Positions 50,041-59,320 of a stretch of DNA of 64,000 bases are shown one piece after another. Source of the stretch: Oharaeibacter diazotrophicus (GTDB lineage: Bacteria > Pseudomonadota > Alphaproteobacteria > Rhizobiales > Pleomorphomonadaceae); contig NZ_SNXY01000010.1 in NCBI RefSeq assembly GCF_004362745.1, positions 126,501-190,500 of the forward strand, read 5' to 3'. A program made the translations under genes and the position numbers. Positions within the stretch are counted from its first letter, which is position 1. Each line of letters opens with the position of its first letter. The notes under the pieces were generated by a model. It ran no database searches. It had not been told where the DNA came from and was given only the letters and a program-made list of their open reading frames with translations.

Positions 50041-51602
50041 CCGTCACCGTCTACGTTCCCCGCGACAGCGCCGCCGTCGCCTGCGGCGCCGACGCGGTCG
50101 CGGCCGCGATCCGTGCCGCCGCCGAGGCCCGCGGCATCGACGTCGCGATCGTCCGCAACGGCTCGCACGGCATGCTCTGGCTGGAGCCGATGGTCGAGGT
50201 CGCCTTCCACGGCGTCCGTCACGCCTACGGCCCGGTCGGCCCGGCCGACGTGCCGTCGCTGATCGACGCCGGCCTCCTGACCGCCGTGACCGGCGCCCAT
50301 CATCCGCTCGCCCTCGGCCCGACGTCGAGCCTCGACTGGCTGCGCCGCCAGACCCGGCTCACCTTCGCCCGCTGCGGCGTTACCGACCCGGTCTCGCTCG
50401 ACGACTACCGCGCCCACGGCGGCTACAAGGGTCTCGAGCGCGCCATCGGCATGGCCCCGCTCGACATCGTCGCCGAGGTCACCGCCTCCGGTCTGCGCGG
50501 CCGCGGCGGCGCCGGCTTTCCGACCGGCATCAAGTGGAAGACCGTCCACGACGCCGCCGGGGCGCAGAAGTACATCGTCTGCAACGCCGACGAGGGCGAC
50601 AGCGGCACCTTCGCCGACCGCATGATCATGGAGGGCGATCCCTTCGTGCTCGTCGAAGGCATGACGATCGCCGGCCTCGCCGTCGGGGCGACCCGCGGCT
50701 ACGTCTATTGCCGCTCGGAATATCCGCTCGCCATCGCGGCGATGAACGAGGCGATCGCGGTCGCCCGCCGCGCCGGCCTGCTCGGCACCGACGTCGCCGG
50801 CTCGGGCCGCGCCTTCGATCTCTTCGTCCGCTCCGGCGCCGGCGCCTACGTCTGCGGCGAGGAGACCTCGCTGCTCGAGAGCCTGGAAGGCAAGCGCGGC
50901 CTCGTCCGCGCCAAGCCGCCGCTGCCGGCGCACAAGGGTCTGTTCGGCAAGCCGACCGTCATCAACAACGTGCTGTCGCTCGCCACCGTGCCCTTCGTGC
51001 TCGCCGAGGGCGCCAAGGCCTACGCCGACTACGGCATGGGCCGCTCGCGCGGCACCATGCCGATCCAGCTCGCCGGCAACGTCAGGCACGGCGGCCTGTT
51101 CGAGACCGCCTTCGGCGTCTCGCTCGGCGTGCTCGTCGACGACATCGGCGGCGGCACCTTCTCCGGCCGTCCGGTCAAGGCGGTGCAGGTCGGCGGCCCG
51201 CTCGGCGCCTATTTCCCGCGCGCCCTGTTCGACACCCCGTTCGACTACGAGGCCTTCGCCGCCCGCGACGGCCTGATCGGCCACGGCGGCATCGTCGTCT
51301 TCGACGACACCGCCGACATGGCCCGCCAGGCCCGCTTCGCCTTCGAGTTCTGCGCGATCGAGAGCTGCGGCAAGTGCACGCCCTGCCGCATCGGCTCGAC
51401 CCGCGGCAAGGAGACGATCGACAAGGTCATCGCCGGCATCGAGGTCGAGAAGAACCTCGCGATCGTGCGCGACCTCTCCAACACCATGAAGCTCGGTTCG
51501 CTCTGTGCGCTCGGCGGGTTCACCCCATATCCGGTGACGAGCGCGCTGAACCACTTCCCCGAGGACTTCCACCGCTCCCCGCGCCTCGTCGCGGCCGAGT
51601 GA
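50037..51602 (+). CDS. fdsB: NAD-dependent formate dehydrogenase beta subunit
   Basis: A 521-residue NuoF-like subunit that binds NAD and FMN and reduces NAD+ with electrons from formate. Residues 1-95 form an additional thioredoxin-like domain lacking the cluster cysteines. The FMN/NAD region has GLRGRGGAGFPTGIKW and NADEGDSGTFADRM (residues about 150-200), and the [4Fe-4S] cluster ligands are in SCGKCTPC plus a later Cys in LCALGGFTPYPV. ATG 50037 overlaps fdsG. Followed 10 bases on by fdsA. Confidence 0.96.
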   Translation: MTVTVYVPRDSAAVACGADAVAAAIRAAAEARGIDVAIVRNGSHGMLWLEPMVEVAFHGVRHAYGPVGPADVPSLIDAGLLTAVTGAHHPLALGPTSSLDWLRRQTRLTFARCGVTDPVSLDDYRAHGGYKGLERAIGMAPLDIVAEVTASGLRGRGGAGFPTGIKWKTVHDAAGAQKYIVCNADEGDSGTFADRMIMEGDPFVLVEGMTIAGLAVGATRGYVYCRSEYPLAIAAMNEAIAVARRAGLLGTDVAGSGRAFDLFVRSGAGAYVCGEETSLLESLEGKRGLVRAKPPLPAHKGLFGKPTVINNVLSLATVPFVLAEGAKAYADYGMGRSRGTMPIQLAGNVRHGGLFETAFGVSLGVLVDDIGGGTFSGRPVKAVQVGGPLGAYFPRALFDTPFDYEAFAARDGLIGHGGIVVFDDTADMARQARFAFEFCAIESCGKCTPCRIGSTRGKETIDKVIAGIEVEKNLAIVRDLSNTMKLGSLCALGGFTPYPVTSALNHFPEDFHRSPRLVAAE

Positions 51603-51612
51603 GGAGGCACCG

Positions 51613-54486
51613 ATGCTGATCAAGGAAATCGACTTCGGCACCCCGGCCTCCAAGGCCGAGAAGACCGTGACCCTGGTGATCGACGGCGTCTCCGTGACGG
51701 TGCCCGAGGGCACCTCGGTGATGCGCGCCGCCATGGAGATGGGGACGCAGATCCCCAAGCTCTGCGCCACCGACACGCTCGACGCCTTCGGCTCCTGCCG
51801 GCTCTGCCTCGTCGAGATCGAGGGCCGCGCCGGCACGCCGGCCTCCTGCACCACGCCGGTCGCGCCGGGCATGGTCGTGCACACCCAGACGGATCGCCTG
51901 AAGACGATCCGCAAGGGCGTGATGGAGCTCTACATCTCCGACCACCCGCTCGACTGCCTGACCTGCGCCGCCAACGGCGACTGCGAGCTGCAGGACATGG
52001 CCGGCGCGGTCGGCCTGCGCGAGGTCCGCTACGGCTACGACGGCGCCAACCACGTCAAGGCGCGCACCGCCGACGGCGCCGCCAACTTCGAGTGGATGCC
52101 GAAGGACGAGTCCAATCCGTACTTCACCTACGACCCCTCGAAGTGCATCGTCTGCAACCGCTGCGTCCGCGCCTGCGAGGAGGTCCAGGGCACCTTCGCG
52201 CTGACGATCGCCGGCCGCGGCTTCGACAGCCGCGTCTCGCCGGGCATGAGCGAGGCCTTCCTCGAGTCCGAGTGCGTCAGCTGCGGCGCCTGCGTCCAGG
52301 CCTGCCCGACCGCGACCCTCACCGAGAAGAAGGTGATCGAGATCGGCCAGCCCGAGCACTCGGAGATCACCACCTGCGCCTATTGCGGCGTCGGCTGCAC
52401 CTTCAAGGCCGAGATGCGCGGCGAGGAACTGGTGCGCATGGTGCCGTGGAAGGACGGCAAGGCCAACCACGGCCATTCCTGCGTCAAGGGCCGTTTCGCC
52501 TGGGGCTACGCCTCCCACCGCGACCGCATCCTGAAGCCGATGGTGCGCGACAAGATCTCCGATCCCTGGCGCGAGACCACCTGGGAGGAGGCGCTCGGCC
52601 GCGTCGCCTCCGAGTTCGCGCGGATCCAGTCGACCTACGGCCGCCGCTCGGTCGGCGGCATCACCTCGTCGCGCTGCACCAACGAGGAGACCTTCCTCGT
52701 CCAGAAGCTGATCCGCGCCGGCTTCGGCACCAACAACGTCGACACCTGCGCCCGCGTCTGCCATTCGCCGACCGGCTACGGCCTCAAGACCACCTTCGGC
52801 ACCTCGGCCGGCACCCAGGACTTCGACAGCGTCGACGACAGCGACGTCATCCTCGTCATCGGCGCCAACCCGACCGACGGCCATCCGGTGTTCGGCAGCC
52901 GCATGAAGCGGCGGCTGCGCGAGGGCGCCAAGCTGATCGTGGTCGACCCGCGCCGGATCGACCTCGTGCGCACCCCGCACGTCGCCGCCGCGCACCACCT
53001 CGCGCTCCAGCCCGGCACCAACGTCGCCGTGCTCACCGCGATGGCCCACGTGATCGTCACCGAGGGGCTCGCGAACGAGGCCTTCGTGCGCGAGCGCTGC
53101 GACGTCGCCGAATACGCCGAGTGGGCCGCCTTCGTCGCCGACCCGCGCCATTCGCCCGAGGCGACCTCGATCCACACCGGCGTTCCGGCGGCTGACCTGC
53201 GCGCGGCCGCCCGGCTCTACGCCACCGGCGGCAACGCGGCGATCTACTACGGCCTCGGCGTCACCGAGCACAGCCAGGGCTCGACCACGGTGATGGCGAT
53301 CGCCAACCTCGCCATGGCCACCGGCAACATCGGCCGCCGCGGCGTCGGCGTGAATCCGCTGCGCGGTCAGAACAACGTGCAGGGCGCCTGCGACATGGGC
53401 TCGTTCCCGCACGAGCTCAGCGGCTACCGCCACGTCTCCGACGACGCCACCCGCGAGATGTTCGAGACGATGTGGGGCCGCCCGCTCGACAGCGAGCCGG
53501 GCCTGCGCATCAACAACATGCTCGACGCCGCCGTCGACGGCAGCTTCAAGGCGATCTACATCCAGGGCGAGGACATCCTGCAGTCCGACCCCAACACCCA
53601 CCACGTCGCCGCCGGCCTCGCCGCGATGGAGTGCGTGGTCGTCCAGGACCTGTTCCTGAACGAGACCGCCAACTACGCCCACGTCTTCCTGCCCGGCTCG
53701 ACCTTCCTCGAGAAGGACGGCACCTTCACCAACGCCGAGCGCCGCATCCAGCGCGTGCGCAAGGTGATGACGCCGAAGAACGGCTTCGCCGACTGGGAGA
53801 TCACCCAGGCGATCGCCAACGCCCTCGGCCTCGGTTGGAGCTACCGCCATCCCTCCGAGATCATGGACGAGATCGCGGCGCTGACGCCGAGCTTCGCCAA
53901 CGTCACCTACGACCTCCTCGAGCGGATGGGCTCGGTGCAGTGGCCCTGCAACGACGACCACCCCGAGGGTTCGCCGATCATGCACGTCGACCGCTTCGTC
54001 CGCGGCCGCGGCCACTTCGTGCTGACGGAGTACGTGCCGACCGACGAGCGCACCGGCGCCCGCTTCCCGCTGATCCTGACCACCGGCCGCATCCTCAGCC
54101 AGTACAACGTCGGCGCCCAGACCCGACGCACCGACAACGTGCTCTGGCACGAGGAGGACCGGCTGGAGATCCATCCGCACGACGCCGAGCAGCGCGGCGT
54201 CAAGGACGGCGACTGGGTCCGGATCCAGAGCCGGGCCGGCGAGACGGCGCTGCGCGCGCTCGTCACCGACCGGGTCGCCCCCGGCGTGGTCTACACCACC
54301 TTCCACCATCCGCTGACCCAGGCCAACGTCATCACCACCGACTACTCCGACTGGGCCACCAACTGCCCGGAGTACAAGGTGACGGCGGTCCAGGTCGCGC
54401 CTTCGAACGGCCCGACGACCTACCAGGAGAGCTACGACGAGTTCTCCCGGCGCTCGCGCCGGATCGCGGCCGAAGCCGCGGAGTGA
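51613..54486 (+). CDS. fdsA: NAD-dependent molybdenum formate dehydrogenase alpha subunit
   Basis: The 957-residue catalytic subunit, close to the usual length of about 960. It oxidises formate to CO2 at bis-MGD molybdenum. N-terminal [2Fe-2S] cluster: Cys51, 62, 65 and 79. A His-Cys3-type cluster follows in DHPLDCLTCAANGDC (about 110-125), then two ferredoxin clusters starting at Cys178 (CIVCNRCVRAC) and Cys221 (CVSCGACVQAC). The molybdenum domain opens with CAYCGVGC at 255. The Mo ligand is Cys383 in ARVCHSP, so this is a cysteine, not a selenocysteine, enzyme. Membership in the soluble NAD-linked type is certain from FdsG and FdsB alongside. CO2 reduction in reverse is also possible for this type. 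Confidence 0.97.
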   Translation: MLIKEIDFGTPASKAEKTVTLVIDGVSVTVPEGTSVMRAAMEMGTQIPKLCATDTLDAFGSCRLCLVEIEGRAGTPASCTTPVAPGMVVHTQTDRLKTIRKGVMELYISDHPLDCLTCAANGDCELQDMAGAVGLREVRYGYDGANHVKARTADGAANFEWMPKDESNPYFTYDPSKCIVCNRCVRACEEVQGTFALTIAGRGFDSRVSPGMSEAFLESECVSCGACVQACPTATLTEKKVIEIGQPEHSEITTCAYCGVGCTFKAEMRGEELVRMVPWKDGKANHGHSCVKGRFAWGYASHRDRILKPMVRDKISDPWRETTWEEALGRVASEFARIQSTYGRRSVGGITSSRCTNEETFLVQKLIRAGFGTNNVDTCARVCHSPTGYGLKTTFGTSAGTQDFDSVDDSDVILVIGANPTDGHPVFGSRMKRRLREGAKLIVVDPRRIDLVRTPHVAAAHHLALQPGTNVAVLTAMAHVIVTEGLANEAFVRERCDVAEYAEWAAFVADPRHSPEATSIHTGVPAADLRAAARLYATGGNAAIYYGLGVTEHSQGSTTVMAIANLAMATGNIGRRGVGVNPLRGQNNVQGACDMGSFPHELSGYRHVSDDATREMFETMWGRPLDSEPGLRINNMLDAAVDGSFKAIYIQGEDILQSDPNTHHVAAGLAAMECVVVQDLFLNETANYAHVFLPGSTFLEKDGTFTNAERRIQRVRKVMTPKNGFADWEITQAIANALGLGWSYRHPSEIMDEIAALTPSFANVTYDLLERMGSVQWPCNDDHPEGSPIMHVDRFVRGRGHFVLTEYVPTDERTGARFPLILTTGRILSQYNVGAQTRRTDNVLWHEEDRLEIHPHDAEQRGVKDGDWVRIQSRAGETALRALVTDRVAPGVVYTTFHHPLTQANVITTDYSDWATNCPEYKVTAVQVAPSNGPTTYQESYDEFSRRSRRIAAEAAE

Positions 54487-54491
54487 GGCCG

Positions 54492-55391
54492 ATGACCGCG
54501 GCCGACCACGACGGACGCCCGCCGGCGTCCGGCCCGGCCGCGGTGGCCTCGCTCCCGCGCGCCGAGCGCCGCACCGGCCTGAAGGTCGCCGCGGTCGGCT
54601 CGGTGCGCCCGCAGGAGCGCTTCGTGCCGGCCGAGGTGGCGGTCGCGCTCGTCCACGACGGCGCGACCACGGCCGTGATGATGGCGACGCCGGACGACCT
54701 CGAGGATTTCGCGGTCGGCTTCTCCCTCACCGAACGCATCGTCGCGACCGCCGACGCCGTCCGCGAGGTCGAGGTCGTGCCGCAGGCCGACGGCGTCGAA
54801 GTCCGGATCTGGCTGGCGCCCGGCCTCGCCGGCGACCTCGCCGCCCGCCGCCGCGCCATCGCAGGCCCGACCGGTTGCGGTCTCTGCGGCGTCGACAGCC
54901 TCGCGGCCGCGGTCGCGCCGGTCGCCGTGGTCGATACCGACCTCGCGCTCGAGCCCGCCGACGTCGCCGCCGCGCTGAAGGCGGTCGCGGCGGCGCAGAC
55001 CCTCGGCCGCGAGACCCGCGCGACCCACGCGGCGGCGCTGTGGTCGCGCCGCGACGGCCTGATCGCGCTGCGCGAGGACGTCGGCCGCCACAACGCGCTC
55101 GACAAGCTCGTCGGCGCCGCCGCCCGGGCCGGTCGGCTGGCACCGGCCGCGGCGGTGGTCGTCACCAGCCGTGTCTCCGTGGAGATGGTGCAGAAGACCG
55201 CCGCTCTCGGCGCGCCGGTGCTGATCGCCGTCTCCGCGCCCACCACGCTGGCGATCCGCACCGCGGGAGCCGCCGGCATCACCCTCGTCGCCGTCGCCCG
55301 TGACGACGGCTTCGAGATCTTCACGCGCCCCGACCGCATCCGAGTCGCCGGCGCCGGATACCCGCAGAGGACCGTCGATGTCGTCGCCTGA
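54492..55391 (+). CDS. fdhD: Formate dehydrogenase accessory sulfurtransferase FdhD
   Basis: A 299-residue FdhD protein. It transfers sulfur from IscS to the molybdenum cofactor to give the sulfido ligand needed for formate oxidation. The transfer-cysteine loop is CGLCG near residues 133-137, and the family segment REDVGRHNALDKL (near 195-207) and SGRVSVEMVQK-like TSRVSVEMVQKTA are present. In rhodobacterial work the homologue is called FdsC. An N-terminal 40-residue Pro/Ala/Arg extension is variable. It lies 5 bases after fdsA and its end overlaps fdsD. Confidence 0.95.
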   Translation: MTAADHDGRPPASGPAAVASLPRAERRTGLKVAAVGSVRPQERFVPAEVAVALVHDGATTAVMMATPDDLEDFAVGFSLTERIVATADAVREVEVVPQADGVEVRIWLAPGLAGDLAARRRAIAGPTGCGLCGVDSLAAAVAPVAVVDTDLALEPADVAAALKAVAAAQTLGRETRATHAAALWSRRDGLIALREDVGRHNALDKLVGAAARAGRLAPAAAVVVTSRVSVEMVQKTAALGAPVLIAVSAPTTLAIRTAGAAGITLVAVARDDGFEIFTRPDRIRVAGAGYPQRTVDVVA

Positions 55392-55599
55392 CCGTCTCGT
55401 GATGATGGCCAACCAGATCGCGCTCGCCTTCGCGGCCCAGGGCGAGGACCGCGCCGTGCCGCAGATCGCCGACCACATCGTCGCCTTCTGGGATCCGCGC
55501 ATGCGCGCGCAGATCGACGCCCACGTCGCCGCCGGCGGCGAGGGCCTCCATCCGCTCGCGGCCAAGGCGCTCGCCAAGATCCTCGCCGCCGCGGCCTGA
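55378..55599 (+). CDS. fdsD: Formate dehydrogenase delta subunit FdsD
   Basis: A 73-residue small protein of the FdsD family. It starts MSSPDRLVMMANQIALAFAAQG and has WDPRMRAQI, both diagnostic. FdsD is needed for full assembly or stability of the soluble molybdenum formate dehydrogenase. ATG 55378 follows AGAGGACC and lies within the fdhD end (14-base overlap), so it is translationally coupled. It is the last gene of the fds operon. Confidence 0.94.
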   Translation: MSSPDRLVMMANQIALAFAAQGEDRAVPQIADHIVAFWDPRMRAQIDAHVAAGGEGLHPLAAKALAKILAAAA

Positions 55600-55640
55600 C
55601 CCGCGGCCGTGATGCCGTCGCGGCGCGCGGGCGGGATCGC

Positions 55641-56996
55641 TCAGCGCCCGCGGCGCCGGCCGGCGTCCCGGTATCCCTCCGCCGCGAGGATCGCGTCGAT
55701 CCGACCGCCGAGTTCGGCGAGGCCGGCCTCGATCGGCGTCCGCCCCGCCTGGATCCGCCAGCCGACGTCGGCGATCGCGTCGGACAGCGCCGGCCAGGCG
55801 GCGATGCGCGGCCGGAACGCCGGATCCGCCCGCCGCCACGCCGACAGCACCGCGGCGATCAACGGCGCGGCGGCCTCGTCGGCGTCGCCGTCGTAGGCGT
55901 TGGTGTTGGCCGAAATGCCGCCGGCGTCGGCGAAGTCCTGGGCGAGGTCGCTCGACGTCGCCCACTGCAGGAACAGCCGCGTCGCCGCCCGCTCCTTCGG
56001 GCTCGCACCCGCCACCACGCCGAGCGCGAATCCGCCGATCGGCGGCCGACGCCCCGCCGGGCCTTCGGGCTCGGGGGCGACCGCGAGGCAGTCGCCGAGG
56101 CCGGATTCGGCGGGGTCGGCGAGGAGGTCGTGGAAGGCCGACCATTCCGTCACCATCGCGACCTCGCGCCGGGCGAGCGCCTGCAGCGTCTCGGCGTGGT
56201 CGTAGCCGGCGACGGCGGGCGGCATCACCGCGCCGAGCGCCTGCCGGAAGGCGAGGGCGGCGCGGGCCTCCGGCGTGCCGAGGGCGCTGCGGAAGTCGTC
56301 GTCCATCAGCCGCCCCCCGAAGGCGGCGAGCATCCGGAGGAAGCTGTCGGTCGTCTGCGCCTCGCCGCGCAGCGAGGCCATGGCGAAGGCGTAGCGGCCG
56401 GCCGCCGGATCGGTGAGGCGCGGGCCGTGGACGTCCTTCAGCTCGTCCCATGTCCGTGGCGGGCCTGGGAGACCGGCCGCGCGCAGGCGGCAGGCGTCGT
56501 AGAACAGCACGCCGGCGTAGGCATCGAACGGCACCGCCCAGAGCGTGCCGTCGAAGCGGGCGAGGGCGTCGACCATGCCCGGCGCGAAGCGGCCGTAGTC
56601 GAAGCCCGGCACGCCCGACGCGCCGGCGGTCGCGAGGTCGTCGAGCGGCTCGAGCCAGCCCGCTTCGACGAATTCGCCGAGCCAGACCAGATCGACCACC
56701 GCCATCGTCAGCGATCCGCCGCGGCGGAAGGCCTCGACTTCGCGGTCGTGGACGTCCTCGTAGGCGACGATCTCGAGTTCCACGCGGATGCCGGTGGCGC
56801 GCTCGAACTCCGGAACCCGTTCGATCACCGCCCGCCACGCCGGGCGGTCGAGCACGAGGCCGCGCACGCTGGTGCCGGCGAGCCCGGCCGCCGCCTCGGC
56901 GAGGTGATCGGCACGGACGGTCGTGGCCGAGGCGAACAGCACCGTCACCGTCGCCGCCACCGCGATCATGTGGAACCGGCCCGTCGTCGCCCCCAT
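55641..56996 (-). CDS. Extracellular solute-binding protein, family 1 (orphan)
   Basis: A 451-residue periplasmic binding protein related to sugar receptors (SBP_bac_1). Chosen start ATG 56996 with GGAGAGGG upstream; signal peptide MGATTGRFHMIAVAATVTVLFASATTVRA. Family features: VPEFERATGIRVELEIV near the start, a mid segment GTLWAVPFDAYAGVLFYDA and FLQWATSSDLAQDF near the end. No permease or ATPase gene is adjacent. It converges on fdsD. The ligand is unknown; glycoside or phospholipid precursors are typical for the family. Confidence 0.85.
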   Translation of the reverse strand: MGATTGRFHMIAVAATVTVLFASATTVRADHLAEAAAGLAGTSVRGLVLDRPAWRAVIERVPEFERATGIRVELEIVAYEDVHDREVEAFRRGGSLTMAVVDLVWLGEFVEAGWLEPLDDLATAGASGVPGFDYGRFAPGMVDALARFDGTLWAVPFDAYAGVLFYDACRLRAAGLPGPPRTWDELKDVHGPRLTDPAAGRYAFAMASLRGEAQTTDSFLRMLAAFGGRLMDDDFRSALGTPEARAALAFRQALGAVMPPAVAGYDHAETLQALARREVAMVTEWSAFHDLLADPAESGLGDCLAVAPEPEGPAGRRPPIGGFALGVVAGASPKERAATRLFLQWATSSDLAQDFADAGGISANTNAYDGDADEAAAPLIAAVLSAWRRADPAFRPRIAAWPALSDAIADVGWRIQAGRTPIEAGLAELGGRIDAILAAEGYRDAGRRRGR

Positions 56997-57193
56997 GCGA
57001 TTCCCTCTCCCCGCGTCGCGACGTCCCGCGAGCGTCTGCGCCAGCTTGGCACCGGGTCGTTGACGCTTCCCCAAGGTCGTCACCGACTCGCGGCCCGTGA
57101 AAACGCGTATCCGGTGTAGGATGGAACCGCCCGTGGTCGTCCTCGCTCGGACGGCGCCGGTGCGGCCGGCCCGGGTGGGCGAGGGAGGACGGC

Positions 57194-58279
57194 ATGGCTG
57201 AACGGGTGCTGGTGATGGTCGGCACGCGCAAGGGCGCGTTCCTGCTCGAGAGCGACGCCGCCCGGCGCGACTGGACGCTCGCCGGGCCGTTCTGCGAGGC
57301 GTGGCCGATCAACCACGTCGTCGCCGAACCCGGCACCGGCGTCATCTACGCCGCCGGCGGCAACGAGTGGTTCGGCCCCGCGGTCTGGCGCTCCGGCGAC
57401 CGCGGCCGAACCTGGACCCATTCGAGCCGCGGTCTCGCCTACGGCGAGGGCGAGGACCCGGTGAAGGCGGCCTGGAGCCTCGCCTTCGGCGCCGACGGCC
57501 GGCTCTGGGTCGGCGTCGAGCCGGCCGGCCTGTTCGTCAGCGACGACGGCGGCCGTTCGTTCCGCGAGGCGGCGGGCCTGCGCCACCATCCCTCGCGCGC
57601 CGACTGGATGCCCGGCGCCGGCGGCCTGATCCTGCACGCGATCGTCCCGCACCCGCGCGACCCGGCGCAGGTCTGGGTGGCGATCTCGGCGGCGGGCGTG
57701 TTCCACAGCTTCGACGGTGGCGAGACCTTCGAGCCGCGCAACCGCGGCACCCGCTGCGACTTCAATCCCGAGGATGCCCGCTATCCCGACTGGGGCCAGT
57801 GCGTCCACGGCCTCGTGATGGCGCCGGGCCGCCCGGACCGGCTCTACCAGCAGAACCACTGCGGCATGTACGTTTCCGAGGACGGCGGCCGGCAGTGGAC
57901 CAGCATCGAGGCGGGACTGCCCTCCGACTTCGGCTTCCCGGTCGCCGCACACCCGCGCGACCCCGACCAAGTGTTCCTGCTGCCGCTCAACGGCGCGGTC
58001 GAGGGCCGTTTCGTGCCGGAGGGCCGCGCCGCGGTCTGGCGCAGCACCGACGCCGGGGCGTCCTGGCGCGACCTGCGCGCCGGCCTGCCGCAGGCGAACG
58101 CCTTCTTCGGCGTGCTCCGACAGGCCCTCGCCACCGACCGGCTCGAGCCGGCCGGCGTCTATTTCGGCACCAGCGGCGGCACGCTCTACGGCAGCGCCGA
58201 CGAGGGCGGCAGCTTCGCCGAGATCGCCCGCAACCTGCCGGTGGTCCACTCGGTCGAGACCGCGGTGCTGCCGGCATGA
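57194..58279 (+). CDS. BNR/YVTN-type beta-propeller protein
   Basis: A 361-residue protein made of repeated beta-propeller blades with BNR/Asp-box motifs (SGDRGRTWTHSS near residue 70, SDDGGRSFREAA near 115, SFDGGETFEPRN near 172, SEDGGRQWTSIE near 228, STDAGASWRDLR near 288 and SADEGGSFAEIA near 335). No signal peptide, so it is cytosolic, unlike most sialidases and photosystem assembly factors with this fold. The start MAERVLVMVGTRKGAFLLESD is typical of a widespread uncharacterised group. Its stop overlaps a MoaD/ThiS-like gene (ATGA), implying a joint function; enzyme activity is not predicted with confidence. Confidence 0.85.
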   Translation: MAERVLVMVGTRKGAFLLESDAARRDWTLAGPFCEAWPINHVVAEPGTGVIYAAGGNEWFGPAVWRSGDRGRTWTHSSRGLAYGEGEDPVKAAWSLAFGADGRLWVGVEPAGLFVSDDGGRSFREAAGLRHHPSRADWMPGAGGLILHAIVPHPRDPAQVWVAISAAGVFHSFDGGETFEPRNRGTRCDFNPEDARYPDWGQCVHGLVMAPGRPDRLYQQNHCGMYVSEDGGRQWTSIEAGLPSDFGFPVAAHPRDPDQVFLLPLNGAVEGRFVPEGRAAVWRSTDAGASWRDLRAGLPQANAFFGVLRQALATDRLEPAGVYFGTSGGTLYGSADEGGSFAEIARNLPVVHSVETAVLPA

Positions 58280-58566
58280 CCGCGGCCGCGCCCGGCCCGG
58301 CACCGCTCAGGGTGCGGCTGCCGGCGGCGCTGGTCGCGCTGTTCCCGGACGCCGATCGCCTCGTCGAGATCGACGCGGCCGACGTCCGTGGCGTCGTCGC
58401 GGCGCTGGACCGGCGCTGGCCGGGAATGGGGATGCGCATCGCCGACGAGCGGCCGGCGCTACGCCGCCACATCGCGGTGGTCGCGAACGGCGAACGGCTC
58501 GACCTCGACGCCCGGCTGGAACCGGGCACCGACGTCTGGGTGCTGATGGCGATCAGCGGCGGCTGA
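58276..58566 (+). CDS. MoaD/ThiS-family ubiquitin-like sulfur carrier
   Basis: A 96-residue beta-grasp protein. It has the MoaD-like core with LVEIDAADVRGVVAALDRRWPGM and HIAVVANGERLDLDARLEPGTDVWVLMAISGG. The C-terminal Gly-Gly required for adenylation and thiocarboxylate formation is present at the very end. ATG 58276 overlaps the beta-propeller stop, so the two are made together. The real molybdopterin-synthase MoaD is usually elsewhere with moaE; this copy may carry sulfur for another reaction. Proximity to a molybdenum enzyme operon is suggestive only. Confidence 0.85.
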   Translation: MTAAAPGPAPLRVRLPAALVALFPDADRLVEIDAADVRGVVAALDRRWPGMGMRIADERPALRRHIAVVANGERLDLDARLEPGTDVWVLMAISGG

Positions 58567-58572
58567 GCGGGC

Positions 58573-59148
58573 TCAGCCCGCCAGCGCCACCAGTCCGGCC
58601 GCGACGGTGGCGAAGCCGAAGCCGCGGACGACGAGGCCGGCGGCGCGGAGCCGCAGCGCGGCAAGGGCGCCGGCGCCGTGCAGCGCGGCCGAAGCGAGGA
58701 GCGCACCGGTCATGTAGGTCAGGCCGGCCGCGGCCGAGGGGATCTCGAGGCCGTGGGCATTGCCGTGCACGAGGCCGGCGGCGGCGACGAGGCCGACGAC
58801 GGCGGGAAGGGCCAAGCCGCGGTCGGCGGCGATCACCGCGCCGATCAGCACCAGCGACAGCGCGATCAGGCTCTCGACGGCGGGAATGCCGAAGCCGGCG
58901 GCGCCGATCGCCGCGCCGGCCGCCATGGCGGCGACGAAGGCCATCGGCGCGGCGATCAGCGCCCGGCCACCGAGCCGCGCCGCCACCACGCCGACGCCGA
59001 GCATCGCCGCGAGATGGTCGACGCCGAGGAACGGATGGGTCAGGCCCTCCGCGAGGGAGTGCACGTGCGCGCCGCCGGAATGGGCGAGCGCGGCGGTCGG
59101 CGCCAGCGCGAGGGCGGCGGAGAGGGCGAGGCGGAGGGTCGGCTTCAT
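58573..59148 (-). CDS. hupE: HupE/UreJ-family membrane protein (putative nickel/metal transporter)
   Basis: A 191-residue membrane protein with a cleavable-looking start (MKPTLRLALSAALALAPTAALA) and about six helices. The first mature segment HSGGAHVHSLAEGLTHPFLGVDHLAAMLGVG contains the His-rich HupE signature, and LVHGNAHGLEIP is the second signature. HupE proteins import nickel for hydrogenase, UreJ for urease; no hydrogenase or urease gene is visible, so the metal is uncertain. ATG 59148 starts the conserved region. It converges on the MoaD-like gene. Confidence 0.9.
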   Translation of the reverse strand: MKPTLRLALSAALALAPTAALAHSGGAHVHSLAEGLTHPFLGVDHLAAMLGVGVVAARLGGRALIAAPMAFVAAMAAGAAIGAAGFGIPAVESLIALSLVLIGAVIAADRGLALPAVVGLVAAAGLVHGNAHGLEIPSAAAGLTYMTGALLASAALHGAGALAALRLRAAGLVVRGFGFATVAAGLVALAG

Positions 59149-59320
59149 CGCGTGTCGTGTCCTTCTCTGGCCGTCGGCCCGGGGCCGGTCGGGCGTCCGC
59201 GGCGAGGATAGCAGGAAACGGACCACCCTCGTCCTCCGCAACCGCGCGGATGCGATCGGAGCGGCGGCCGAGTCCCGCCGCCGCGGCGGGCATCTGCCTG
59301 AAATTCGAGCAAGACGGCGT

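Noticed and set aside
52741-52785. Possible selenocysteine at the FdsA active site
   Set aside because: The Mo ligand position is an ordinary TGC cysteine codon (Cys383) and no TGA interrupts the frame.
51520-54309. A 929-codon reverse frame opposite fdsA
   Set aside because: Shadow of a highly conserved gene, no domain of its own.
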